From JACDAN01 sp035265935 (GTDB lineage Bacteria; Actinomycetota; Thermoleophilia; Gaiellales; Gaiellaceae): 64,000 nucleotides of DNA. A model generated the notes under the pieces. That model saw only the letters and a list, made by a program, of their open reading frames with translations. It did not search any database and had not been told where the DNA came from. This document shows, in pieces, positions 56,483 to 64,000 of the stretch (the stretch's first letter is position 1; every line of letters starts with the position of its first letter). Position numbers and translations under genes: made by a program. The DNA lies in assembly GCA_035265935.1 (NCBI GenBank), contig DATFOC010000076.1, forward strand, positions 1 to 64,000. Reading direction: 5' to 3'.

Positions 56483-57402
56483 GCCAAGCGCCGACCCAGC
56501 GCGACGAGATCCTCCCGCGCCCGCGCGGGGTCGCCGCTGAGCTCGTAGACCTCCATGCCGCCCGGCCGATCGACGACGCGGCCGCCGAAGAGCGCGCAGC
56601 GCACGCCGAGCCCCGCGCAGACGCCGACGACCTCTCCCGGAGCCTTGCCCAACCATGTCGTCCGGTCAACCGTTCCCTCGCCGGTGACGACGAGGTCGGC
56701 GCCGTCCAGCCGGCCCCGGAAGCCGATGAGGTCGAGGACGAGACGGGCGCCCTCCACGAGCTCCGCCCCGAGCGCCGCCAGCGCGGCGCCGAGGCCGCCG
56801 GCCGCCCCGGACCCAGGGAGCTCGCGAAACGGCGCGAGGGCCCGTCTTTCCAGGAGACGCCGCTCCAGCTCGGTCGCCTGGGCAGGCGTGGCGCCTTTCT
56901 GGGCGGCGAAGATCCGAGCCGCGTCGAGGAGAGGCGCGCGCACGTCGCACGCGGCCCGAACCGGCACGCGGAACCCACCGAGCACCTCCATGAGCCCGGC
57001 GCCGCCGTCCACTGTCGCCGTGCCACCGAGGAAGACGACGATCTCCGCAGGATCGGCGTCCTGCACCTCGGCGAGGAGCTCGCCCAGTCCTCGGCTCGAC
57101 GCCCCCAAAGGATCTCGCTCGCTCTCTGCGACCAGGCCCAGCCCGATCGCCTGCGCGGATTCGACGAGCGCGGAACCGTCATGGAGTAACCAGCGCGCCA
57201 TGATCGGCCGCCCGAGCGGATCCGAAACCGTTGCCTCGCGCCAGTCGCCGCCCAGCGTCGGCGCGAGCACGTCGAGCGTCCCGTCCCCGCCGTCGGCGAC
57301 CGGAAGCTCGACTGCGCCTCCGAGCCCTTCCGCAAGGGCGGCCGCAGCCTCCCGGGCGGAGAGAACGCCCTTGAGGCTAGCCGGACATGCGAGCGCGTTC
57401 AC
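56479..57402 (-). CDS. Glycerate kinase (GlxK/GarK family)
   Basis: The 307-residue enzyme phosphorylates D-glycerate. It carries NALACPASLKGVLSAREAAA, the ADGGDGTLDVL active-site block, IVVFLGGTATVDGGAGLMEV, LPGSGAAGGLGAALAALGA and LVVTGEGTVDRTTWLGKAPG, all typical. It is about 70 residues shorter than E. coli GlxK; the difference is spread over loops, as in other actinobacterial members. It overlaps the flippase-like gene by 26 bp. Confidence 0.93.
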   Translation of the reverse strand: MNALACPASLKGVLSAREAAAALAEGLGGAVELPVADGGDGTLDVLAPTLGGDWREATVSDPLGRPIMARWLLHDGSALVESAQAIGLGLVAESERDPLGASSRGLGELLAEVQDADPAEIVVFLGGTATVDGGAGLMEVLGGFRVPVRAACDVRAPLLDAARIFAAQKGATPAQATELERRLLERRALAPFRELPGSGAAGGLGAALAALGAELVEGARLVLDLIGFRGRLDGADLVVTGEGTVDRTTWLGKAPGEVVGVCAGLGVRCALFGGRVVDRPGGMEVYELSGDPARAREDLVALGRRLA

Positions 57403-58429
57403 GCGGCGCCGCCGGCCTGAGCTCCTCGACGATCGACTCCTCCGATTCCTCGTCCGGCATCCGGCGCAGCGTCTCGAGCGAGAGCCCCTCGCGCATGAGG
57501 AAGACCAGCCCGACGCCTACGCCGACCGACATCTCCAGCACCTGGAGGCCGAGCCCGAAGGCGAGCCCGGTCGAGTAGGCGACCCCGTACGAGACGAGCG
57601 GCAGCGCGACGACCGCCTGGAGCAGGCCGATGTTCCCCGGCCAGAGCGGGAAGATGGTCGCGACGTTCATCAGCAGCAGGACGACGGCCGCCGCCGAGAT
57701 CGGCTCGTCGATGCCGAACGCCGCCATCATCGACCAGACGGCGAGCAGCTGAATCAGCCAGCCGGCCGTCTGGAGCACCGCAGCCAGCGCCGCAGCCTTC
57801 GGCTCGCGCAGGACGTGGAGGCCGCGCTGGGCCATCGCCAGCAGCCGGCGGATGGCGACTGCACCTTCCGGCAGGGGGCGCAGCTCGCGGCCCGCCACCA
57901 GGATCGCGACGAGGAAGAGCGCGATGCCGATGACGGCGACCAGCTCCAGGCTCGTGACCGCCCACTGCGGGATCCGCGTCGTGGCGAGCACGAAGGCGGT
58001 CAGGAGCAGCGCAGGGACGAGATCGAAGAGACGATGCGCGAAGACGGTTCCCAGCAGCCGGCCGGTGGTTCCCTGGCCCCGGGGCGTCCACCTGGCGAGG
58101 ACGCCGACCCGAGCGAGCTCGCCGATCCGCCCCGGGAGCACCGCGTTGGCCAGGAGGCCGACCGCGAACGCAGAGAACACGCGGGGGAACGGCGGCTCCT
58201 GCGAGCGGGGCAGCGCCTGCCGGATCACGACGTTCCACGAGACGGCGCGGACGAGCACCGACGCGAGATTCAGGACGAGGGCGAGGCCCACCCAGCGCCA
58301 GGAGACGGCTTCGAAGGCGTCGCCGACGAGGCCCCAGTCGGGGCCGCGCCACCAGAGCAGCAGGAGCAGCGCAGCGATCCCCGGCAGGATGAGAGCCGCA
58401 CGCGCGAGGTGACGGCGTGAGATCGTCAC
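57377..58429 (-). CDS. Flippase-like integral membrane protein (LPG synthase TM-domain family)
   Basis: The 350-residue protein has about eight helices and the PF03706-type pattern: FSAFAVGLLANAVLPGRIGELARVGVLAR, with the NAVLPGRIGE motif near residue 94, VFAHRLFDLVPALLLT, LLLMNVATIFPLWPGNIGLLQAVVALPLV. Such proteins accompany glycosyltransferases in glycolipid and wall-polymer export, though a true flippase activity is rarely shown. The GTG start overlaps the glycosyltransferase stop by 4 bp (GTGA), pairing the two. Confidence 0.88.
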   Translation of the reverse strand: MTISRRHLARAALILPGIAALLLLLWWRGPDWGLVGDAFEAVSWRWVGLALVLNLASVLVRAVSWNVVIRQALPRSQEPPFPRVFSAFAVGLLANAVLPGRIGELARVGVLARWTPRGQGTTGRLLGTVFAHRLFDLVPALLLTAFVLATTRIPQWAVTSLELVAVIGIALFLVAILVAGRELRPLPEGAVAIRRLLAMAQRGLHVLREPKAAALAAVLQTAGWLIQLLAVWSMMAAFGIDEPISAAAVVLLLMNVATIFPLWPGNIGLLQAVVALPLVSYGVAYSTGLAFGLGLQVLEMSVGVGVGLVFLMREGLSLETLRRMPDEESEESIVEELRPAAPRERARMSG

Positions 58430-59562
58430 GCGGCGACCCGCACCCGTCCGAGCGCCTGCTCGTACACGCCGGCGAGGCGGCGGCCGATCCCGTCCCAGGA
58501 ATAGCGCTCCTCGGCCAGCCGGCGGGCCGCGAGCCCGGCGTGGCAGCGAGCCTGCTCGTCTGCAAGCAGCCTCGTCATCGCCTCGGCAAGAGCGGTGGGG
58601 TCGCCGGGTGGGACGCTGAGGCCGACCTCGCTCGTCATGACCTCCCGGTATCCCTCGATGTCCGAGGCGACGACCGGCGTCGCGCAGGCGAATGCGCGAG
58701 TCAACACCATCCCGAAGCTCTCGCCGCCGAGCGAGGGTGCCGCCATCGCCTTGGCGCCGAGCAGCTCTTCCGTCAGCCGCTCCTGGGGCAGGAAGCCGAG
58801 GATCTCGATCCCGTCGGAAGGCGTGCGGAGCTTCGCCATCAAGAGCCTGACCGCAAGCGGGTCGGCGCCGATGACACGCAGGTCGGCACCGGTGCGTCGG
58901 CGGATCTCGGGCCAGGCGCGGAGCAGGATCGACAGGCCCTTGCGGGCCTCCTGGCGCCCCACGAAGAGAATCCGGTTCTCGCGACCGGCCGGGTCGGCCT
59001 CGGCCGGGATCAGCACGCCGTTCGGGATCACGTCGTAGTCCGCGGGTGAGTACTTGTTCGCCGAGGCCCTCGCCTGCTCCGACACGGCGATGCGTGCGTC
59101 GATTCGGTCGAGCAGGAAACCCCAGACCGGAATCGCGACCTTCGCCCAGCCGAGCTCGCCCGAGGCGTGGAAAGTCGCGACGACGGGGCACTTCGCCATC
59201 GCAAGCGATGCGATGCAGAGCGTCGGCGTCAGCGGCTCGTGAAGGTGGAGCAGGTTGAACCGCTCTCGCTCGAGCGCCCGTTTGATCCGCCAGACCGAGC
59301 GGGGGCCCAGGATGATGTTCGGGAGAGACCCGTTGGCCGGAACGATCGCGGAGCGGCCGACGGGAATGACGTCCGGCGGCGGCGGCCCGTCCCGCCCCTC
59401 ACGGGGGTGGAGCGCCCGTGTGAACTGGCCCGGCGGGTCGTTGCCCATGATCGTCCGGGTCTCGATGCCGAGTCCCCGGAGGGCCTCGGCCTGGAGCTCC
59501 GCATGCTCGACGACGGCGCCCCAGAAGGACCACGAGAAGGGGACGACGATCCCGACCTTCAT
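58426..59562 (-). CDS. GT4 glycosyltransferase, PimA-like
   Basis: The 378-residue enzyme has the GT-B fold: N-terminal KVGIVVPFSWSFWGAVVEHA with AELQAEALRGLG as in PimA-type mannosyltransferases, LLHLHEPLTPTLCIASLAMA, VIPNGVLIP at the domain junction, ILFVGRQEARKGLSILLRAW, and the GT4 nucleotide-sugar motif APSLGGESFGMVLTRAFACATPVVASDIEGYREV. Substrate could be phosphatidylinositol, but other lipid acceptors are possible. A TAGGGT box lies 8 nt before the ATG. Confidence 0.9.
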   Translation of the reverse strand: MKVGIVVPFSWSFWGAVVEHAELQAEALRGLGIETRTIMGNDPPGQFTRALHPREGRDGPPPPDVIPVGRSAIVPANGSLPNIILGPRSVWRIKRALERERFNLLHLHEPLTPTLCIASLAMAKCPVVATFHASGELGWAKVAIPVWGFLLDRIDARIAVSEQARASANKYSPADYDVIPNGVLIPAEADPAGRENRILFVGRQEARKGLSILLRAWPEIRRRTGADLRVIGADPLAVRLLMAKLRTPSDGIEILGFLPQERLTEELLGAKAMAAPSLGGESFGMVLTRAFACATPVVASDIEGYREVMTSEVGLSVPPGDPTALAEAMTRLLADEQARCHAGLAARRLAEERYSWDGIGRRLAGVYEQALGRVRVAA

Positions 59563-59658
59563 CGGCGGGGACCCTACCCAGGCGTGGCGCGGTACGGCCT
59601 AGGCGCTCTGGGAAAGGTCTCCTGCTGACCCGAGCGCGCGGAACCGCGTATGCACACG

Positions 59659-60189
59659 CTATTTCAGCGCCTCTATCCGTTCCTCGAGCTCCCGAACCCG
59701 GGCCTGCGCCCTGGCCAGCTGCTCCTCGAGCCGCTTCCGCTTGGCGGCGTTCGGGTCGGGCTTGGGCTTCGGCGGCGGCTTGGGCTTCGGCTTCGGCTTG
59801 ACCTTCGGCGCCGGCTTGGCCGCCCGGCGCGGTCGCGACCGGGCGCCGGACGGAACGGCGGCGAGCAGGGGCCCGAATCCCGCCTGCTCGACGTCCTCGG
59901 CGAGCGTCCCGGCCGTCAGCGCCTTCGAGGCCTCCTTGTCGATGGAGGCGGCCCGCAGCGTCTGCGCCACGCGGGTCACGGTGGCGGCCGTAGCGGCGCC
60001 GCGCTCCTCGAGTGCCGCTCGTGCCTCCTCCGTCAGCTCCTCGACGAGCCGCCGGTGCGCCGAGTTCGCCTCGCGTAGCTGTCCGGGATCCCGGCCGCTG
60101 ACGACCCCGCGCTGCGCCTTTCGCAGCTCGTCGCCGGCCTTCACGAGCGCCTTCGCCTCCTGCGGGCGGCGACGGACCGACTGGTTCAC
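59659..60189 (-). CDS. Hypothetical coiled-coil protein, N-terminus probably longer
   Basis: From GTG 60189 the protein has 176 residues: a helical core (QEAKALVKAGDELRKAQRGV, LVEELTEEARAALEER), an Ala/Thr-rich stretch, a Lys-Pro repeat (KVKPKPKPKPPPKPKPDP) and a C-terminal coiled coil ending EERIEALK. In the same frame the coding-like sequence continues upstream to about 60330 (YGLPVEEFTKARDELAKELR, then KKEAADEVKSLRKPSVSAWA), which I believe is part of the protein. However, no ATG, GTG or TTG exists in that frame before it, so the true start is unresolved. Confidence 0.6.
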   Translation of the reverse strand: MNQSVRRRPQEAKALVKAGDELRKAQRGVVSGRDPGQLREANSAHRRLVEELTEEARAALEERGAATAATVTRVAQTLRAASIDKEASKALTAGTLAEDVEQAGFGPLLAAVPSGARSRPRRAAKPAPKVKPKPKPKPPPKPKPDPNAAKRKRLEEQLARAQARVRELEERIEALK

Positions 60190-60334
60190 CGCCCAGGCGG
60201 AGACCGAGGGCTTTCGCAGCGACTTGACCTCGTCGGCGGCCTCCTTCTTGCCCGCGTTGCGGAGCTCCTTCGCGAGCTCGTCGCGCGCCTTCGTGAACTC
60301 CTCGACCGGGAGCCCGTAGAGGTCGGATGCCCGC

Positions 60335-60520
60335 CTAGTTTTCGGGATACGGATCCTCTGAGCTGTCCCCGCCAGAGGCGACCTGCCACTCCTGTGGGCC
60401 CTCGCAGTTCGAGCACGGCGGGAGCGACTGGACGGACCGAACCTGCAGCTCGTAGCCGCAGTTCGTGCAGCGGTATGTCCCGGCCGAGACGTCGCTTCCG
60501 ACGGGTACGGGATTGGCCAT
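60335..60520 (-). CDS. Small zinc-ribbon protein
   Basis: The 61-residue protein contains one zinc ribbon, CTNCGYELQVRSVQSLPPCSNC (first 20: CTNCGYELQVRSVQSLPPCS), with two CxxC knuckles 15 residues apart, of the rubredoxin-like or zinc-ribbon-1 type seen in FmdB-like regulators. The acidic tail follows. ATG 60520 has a strong AAGGAGGT Shine-Dalgarno. Its TAG is immediately followed by the hypothetical gene on the same strand, so the two are probably co-transcribed. Confidence 0.85.
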   Translation of the reverse strand: MANPVPVGSDVSAGTYRCTNCGYELQVRSVQSLPPCSNCEGPQEWQVASGGDSSEDPYPEN

Positions 60521-60585
60521 GATTACCTCCTTCGAAGTTTCTCTCCCCGTTCCCTGCCTCCGTTCATCGAAACAGCACGCATCGC

Positions 60586-60591
60586 TAGGCT
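60586..60591 (+). promoter_or_regulatory. Putative -10 box of the deaminase-like gene
   Basis: TAGGCT ends 6 nt before the ATG at 60598, and no Shine-Dalgarno is present, consistent with a leaderless transcript. Confidence 0.4.
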
Positions 60592-60597
60592 CGCCCG

Positions 60598-61629
60598 ATG
60601 GCGACTCCGAACGGACTCGCGGAGCTCCATACCCATCTCGGCGGCTCGGTCGCGACCGAGATCATGTGGACGCTCGCGCACGAGCAGGGCATCGCGCTTC
60701 CGGTCAAGGACTACTGGGAGTTCGACGGGCTCGTCACAGTGTCCGACCCGCGGGGGGTCGCCGACCTGGCGGCGCTCGACCAGATCTACAAGTGGACGGA
60801 GCTGATCCAGTCGAGCCCGCTCGCCGTCGAGCGCTCGGTGCATGCGGCGATCGGCGGGGCATACCGCTCGCAGGGGATCACGACGCTCGAGCTCCGCTTC
60901 AACCCGATGAAGCGGAATCGGGGCGGCGAGCGCGACCTCGACCACATCATCGTCGCGGCGATCCGCGGGCTCGACCGCGCGAGCCTCGAGTACTCGCAGG
61001 TGCGCGCTGGGCTGATCCTGATGATGGACCGGACGTTCACCGAGCGGCAGAACGCGATCATCGTCGAGAAGGCGATCCGCTACGCGCCACGCGGAATCGT
61101 CGGGATCGACATCGCCGGGCCTCGCCCGGACGGCGCGGGGCCGTACCCGTACCGCGACCTCCTTCCGCTGATCGAGCAGGCGCGGGAGGCCGGACTCGGC
61201 GTGACGATCCACGTCGGCGAGGAGGGCGGCGAGTTCGGAATCGCGGAGATCCGCGAGGTGGTCTCGACGCTGCGGCCGGACCGGATCGGTCACGGCATCC
61301 TTGCCGCGCAGGATCGCAAGCTGATGGAGCAGCTTCGCGAGGCCGAGATCGTCCTCGAGATCTGCCCGACGTCGAACCTGCTCACGAAGGCGCTGGAGAG
61401 CGAGGACGCCGTCCGGGCCACGTTCCGCGCCTTCACCCAGCACGAGGTGCCGTTCACGATCGCCACGGACGGCCCGGAGATGATGCGAACCCATCTGCGC
61501 GACGAGTTCGAGCTGCTGCTGAAGATCGGAGCGCTGGACGAGGACCGGCTCTCGGATGCCAATCGCCGCGGCCACGAGGCGACGTTCATCGCGGCGGCTG
61601 AAGGCGATGAGAGTGCCCGACGCCGCTGA
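60598..61629 (+). CDS. Adenosine deaminase-like protein with altered substrate residues
   Basis: The 343-residue TIM-barrel amidohydrolase has the zinc and catalytic residues of adenosine deaminase: His11 and His13 (HTHLGGS), His205 and Glu208 (IHVGEEGGEFG), His232 (RIGHGI) and Asp291 (TIATDGPEM), plus CPTSNLLTK. Two substrate-contact Asp residues of the classical enzyme are Gly here: HxHLDG is HTHLGG, and TDDP is TDGP. It is thus probably a deaminase of a different purine or pterin-like compound. Its end overlaps the next gene by 23 bp. Confidence 0.85.
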   Translation: MATPNGLAELHTHLGGSVATEIMWTLAHEQGIALPVKDYWEFDGLVTVSDPRGVADLAALDQIYKWTELIQSSPLAVERSVHAAIGGAYRSQGITTLELRFNPMKRNRGGERDLDHIIVAAIRGLDRASLEYSQVRAGLILMMDRTFTERQNAIIVEKAIRYAPRGIVGIDIAGPRPDGAGPYPYRDLLPLIEQAREAGLGVTIHVGEEGGEFGIAEIREVVSTLRPDRIGHGILAAQDRKLMEQLREAEIVLEICPTSNLLTKALESEDAVRATFRAFTQHEVPFTIATDGPEMMRTHLRDEFELLLKIGALDEDRLSDANRRGHEATFIAAAEGDESARRR

Positions 61630-62539
61630 TAGCTTCCCCGCGGCCGTGAGGCCGCTGGACGGCGTAACCGTCGTCGACCTGAGCCGCCACCTGCCGGGGC
61701 CGTTCGCCAGTCGGGAGCTCCTCGAGCAGGGCGCGCGCGTGATCCGGCTGCTGCCGCCGGGTGGAGACCCGATGGCCGACCTCGCGCCCGCCTGGCACGA
61801 GGCGATGAACGCCGGCAAGGAGACCGTGCTCCTCGACCTGAAGACCGAGCCTGAGCACGGTCGCGCGCTCTGCGCCGACGCCGACGTCGTCCTCGAGAGC
61901 TTCCGGCCGGGCGTCGTCGAGCGTCTCGGCGTCGGGCCGGACGACCTCCCGGAATCGGTCGTCTACTGCTCACTGACCGGCTTCGGCAGCGGCGGCCGCC
62001 ACGTGAACCGCGCCGGCCACGACCTCAACTACCTCGGCTGGGCGGGTGTGCTTGCAGACACGGCTCCCACGCTGCCGCCGACCCAGATCGCCGACCTTGC
62101 AGGCGGAGCGCTGACGGCGGTCACGCGGATCCTCGCCGCCCTCCTCCAGCGTGAGCGGACGGGCCGCGGCGCGCGCATCGTCGTGTCGATGACACACAGC
62201 GCGCACAGGCTCGTCTCGCACCGACTCGGCGGCGAGCCGATTCCCAAGCTGCTGACGGGCGGGCTGGCCTGCTACGGCATCTACACGACGGCCGACGGAC
62301 GCCACCTCACGGTCGCTGCGCTGGAAAGCCCCTTCTTCGCGCGCCTGTGCGAACTGCTCGAGCTGTCGGACCTGACCGACCGGCATTTCGATCCGGACGC
62401 TCAGGAGGAGATCGGCGACGCCCTCGCGGAGCGGATCGCGTCGAAGCCGCTCGCGGCCTGGCTCGAGCTCTTCGACGGCGAGGACGTCTCCGTCGGCCCG
62501 GTCGCGACCATCGAGGAAGCTGCAGTGGAGCTCTCGTGA
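61607..62539 (+). CDS. Class III CoA-transferase (CaiB/BaiF; alpha-methylacyl-CoA racemase-like)
   Basis: The 310-residue protein has the family III pattern: LDGVTVVDLSRHLPGPFASR, ELLEQGARVIRLLPPGGDPM, ETVLLDLKTEPEHGRALCAD, ADVVLESFRPGVVERLGVGP, VVYCSLTGFGSGGRHVNRAG with GHDLNYLGWAGVL, and LTGGLACYGIYTTADGRHL. The catalytic Asp of transferases (D169 in E. coli FRC) cannot be placed by eye; GHDLNY is racemase-like. It is a bit shorter than 360-400-residue relatives. A GTG two codons after the ATG is an alternative start. Confidence 0.9.
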   Translation: MRVPDAADSFPAAVRPLDGVTVVDLSRHLPGPFASRELLEQGARVIRLLPPGGDPMADLAPAWHEAMNAGKETVLLDLKTEPEHGRALCADADVVLESFRPGVVERLGVGPDDLPESVVYCSLTGFGSGGRHVNRAGHDLNYLGWAGVLADTAPTLPPTQIADLAGGALTAVTRILAALLQRERTGRGARIVVSMTHSAHRLVSHRLGGEPIPKLLTGGLACYGIYTTADGRHLTVAALESPFFARLCELLELSDLTDRHFDPDAQEEIGDALAERIASKPLAAWLELFDGEDVSVGPVATIEEAAVELS

Positions 62540-64000
62540 GAACCCGGATCGCACTGCTGATGCTCTCGCTGGCCGCCGCGGGCGCCGCGACGCTTACGCT
62601 GTCGCTCGCGAGCCCTGCCACGGTCCGCTCACCGGTCCCGTGGGCGACGCTCGCCTTCTCCAAGTCAGAAGTGGCGGGCGGAGGCGTCTACGTCGCCGGG
62701 CGGGGCCGCGCGCGGCTCATCCTTCCTGCCGCCTCCGATCCGGCGTGGTCGCCGGACGGCCGCCGGCTCGCGTATCTCGGTCCCGGCGCGGGTGGCGCGG
62801 CGGACGTCTACGTCGCCGACGCGGACGGAACGAACCGCGGCCGCCTGACGGCAACCGAGCTCGAGGAGGCCTCGCCGACCTGGGCCCCTGACGGTCGGCG
62901 ACTGGCGGTCGAGCGAAACGGGTCGATCGTCCTTCTGCGGGCCGACGGCGTCGAGGGCCGGACGCTCGCGCGCGGTCTAGAGCCGGCCTGGTCGCCCGGA
63001 GGACAGCGGATCGCGTTCTCCGCCGGCGGCGACCTCGTCGTCGTCCGCACCCAGGGGGGTCGGCCGCAGAAGGTGACGAGCTCGCCGGCGTCCGAGTCGA
63101 GCCCCTCGTGGGCTCCCGACGGCCGGCGGCTCGCATACGTCACGGACGAGACCGGCGCCGCCGACATCCGCGTCCTCGACCTTCGCAGCCGGGCGATCGT
63201 GCAGGTCACCGCTGATCCCGCGGTCGATTCCGAGCCCGCGTTCTCGACCAACGGCAAGCGCGTTGTGTTCGTCAGCGACCGGGCCGGCGTCGAGCAGATC
63301 GTCGGCGCTCCTGCCTCCGGGGGAGCAGCGGCACTCGTCTCCGCGATCCAGCTCCCGGCCCACCCGACCGCCCGGCCCGTCCAGCGCCCCCTCGAGCTCC
63401 TGCCCGATTTCGACCAGCAGCCCCCACGGGATCTCGAGGTGCGCCGGACCGGGAGGCGCTTCCTCCTGTGGTTCACCTCGGCGGCCGACAACGTGGGGCT
63501 CGGCCCGTTCATCGTCAACGGCCGACGACGAGGGGCAGGCGCAATGCACGCCAGCCAGCGGGTCCGGCTCACGGACGGTTCGCTCCGAACCTACCCCGAG
63601 GTCGGCGTCTGGCGCTACAACGCGACCTCCGATCACTCCCACTGGCATCTCTTCGCCTTCCAGCGCTACGAGCTGCGCCGCGGTGACGGCTCCCTCGTCG
63701 TCCGCGATCGCAAGAGCGGCTTCTGCATCGGCGACCGGTACGGCGTGGCTCCGGGCCGAATCGCGGACCGCACATTCCGGCCGGTCTTCCGGGGGTTGTG
63801 CAACCTCTACCAGCCTGGTGCGTCGGACGTGAACGCCGGAACCTCCGTCGGCTTCTCGGACCGCTACCACTCTCGCCTCGACGGCCAGAACGTCGACCTG
63901 ACGAAGGTGCCGCCCGGACGTTACGTCCTCGTGAACCGTGCGAATCCGAGCGCCGAGCTCCACGAGCTGCGGTACGAGAACAATGCGGCGTCCGTCGCGA
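62536..64000 (+). CDS. TolB-like beta-propeller fused to a lysyl oxidase-like domain (partial)
   Basis: The frame is open to the window edge (488 codons seen). GTG 62536 overlaps the previous stop (GTGA) and leads into a signal-peptide-like helix (about 5-26). Residues about 40-270 form a WD40-like/TolB propeller with repeated ASDPAWSPDGRRLAYLG-type blades. Residues about 285-488 match bacterial lysyl oxidases: HSHWH copper site (His367, 369, 371) and RKSGFC (Lys393) with DRYHS (Tyr444), equivalent by eye to the lysine and tyrosine that form the LTQ cofactor, then KVPPGRYVLVNRANPS. It probably oxidises amines outside the cell. Confidence 0.85.
   Translation, partial: MRTRIALLMLSLAAAGAATLTLSLASPATVRSPVPWATLAFSKSEVAGGGVYVAGRGRARLILPAASDPAWSPDGRRLAYLGPGAGGAADVYVADADGTNRGRLTATELEEASPTWAPDGRRLAVERNGSIVLLRADGVEGRTLARGLEPAWSPGGQRIAFSAGGDLVVVRTQGGRPQKVTSSPASESSPSWAPDGRRLAYVTDETGAADIRVLDLRSRAIVQVTADPAVDSEPAFSTNGKRVVFVSDRAGVEQIVGAPASGGAAALVSAIQLPAHPTARPVQRPLELLPDFDQQPPRDLEVRRTGRRFLLWFTSAADNVGLGPFIVNGRRRGAGAMHASQRVRLTDGSLRTYPEVGVWRYNATSDHSHWHLFAFQRYELRRGDGSLVVRDRKSGFCIGDRYGVAPGRIADRTFRPVFRGLCNLYQPGASDVNAGTSVGFSDRYHSRLDGQNVDLTKVPPGRYVLVNRANPSAELHELRYENNAASVA

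Noticed and set aside
59750..59830. Tandem nucleotide repeat as a mobile or CRISPR element
   Set aside because: The periodicity encodes a Lys-Pro repeat of the coiled-coil protein and has no spacers.
1..64000. tRNA, rRNA, insertion sequence, integrase, phage or CRISPR
   Set aside because: No such gene or array was recognised on either strand; gene content and composition are uniform, with no sign of an island.

Overview
The window is GC-rich, gene-dense bacterial chromosome with no insertion sequence, prophage, CRISPR array or tRNA that I can see. Gene content fits a Gram-positive actinobacterium, most likely class Thermoleophilia (Gaiellales or Solirubrobacterales type). The reasons are the rplM-rpsI-glmM-glmS order, a GuaB3-type IMP dehydrogenase relative next to guaA, a Roadblock/LC7 protein, an ECF41 sigma factor, many GTG/TTG starts, GTGA/ATGA start-stop overlaps, and many genes with a TAnnnT box 6-8 nt before the start codon (leaderless mRNAs). 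The taxonomic placement is inference.

Region 1-17.4 kb. The tail of arfB is followed by the minus-strand block rplM-rpsI-glmM-glmS (ribosomal proteins and UDP-GlcNAc synthesis). Next come a membrane/cupredoxin/uracil-DNA-glycosylase group, a phospholipase D-like protein, and guaB3-guaA followed by small membrane, nitroreductase and VOC genes. A PfkB-type sugar kinase with a TolB-like lipoprotein, then a D-alanyl-D-alanine carboxypeptidase with LysM protein and pyrF, complete it.

Region 17.4-33.4 kb. This holds HU, pyrE, a Roadblock protein divergent from a YihY protein, then murI-rph-mgtC-rdgB. A plus-strand run of exported proteins follows (hydrolase, solute-binding protein, secreted protein), then DUF72, an AadA-like nucleotidyltransferase, AlkA, Lrp/AsnC, an RhtA-like exporter and an aldo/keto reductase.

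Region 33.4-42 kb is a minus-strand tyrosine catabolic cluster: 4-hydroxyphenylpyruvate dioxygenase, homogentisate dioxygenase and an FAH-family hydrolase. It is interleaved with an unusual cation diffusion facilitator, an FAD oxidoreductase, a DUF2071 protein, a phosphotransferase and a DMT exporter.

Region 42-54.6 kb holds a RibD-C-like reductase, a FabL-like enoyl reductase, an M32 carboxypeptidase, a DUF4015 protein, proline dehydrogenase, an ECF41 sigma factor operon with a near-ideal ECF41 promoter, a menG-like methyltransferase with a membrane partner, and a coiled-coil protein. Region 54.6-64 kb holds xseA-xseB, a cNMP-domain protein, glycerate kinase, a GT4 glycosyltransferase with a flippase-like protein, a divergent adenosine-deaminase-like enzyme, a class III CoA transferase and, cut by the right edge, a TolB-like propeller fused to a lysyl-oxidase domain.

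Most of the window is core metabolism. The points that deserve a second look are the propeller-lysyl oxidase fusion, the ECF41 regulon, the transporter with three repeated C-terminal domains, the deaminase with altered substrate residues, a gene without a canonical start codon, and the leaderless architecture with very short divergent promoters.
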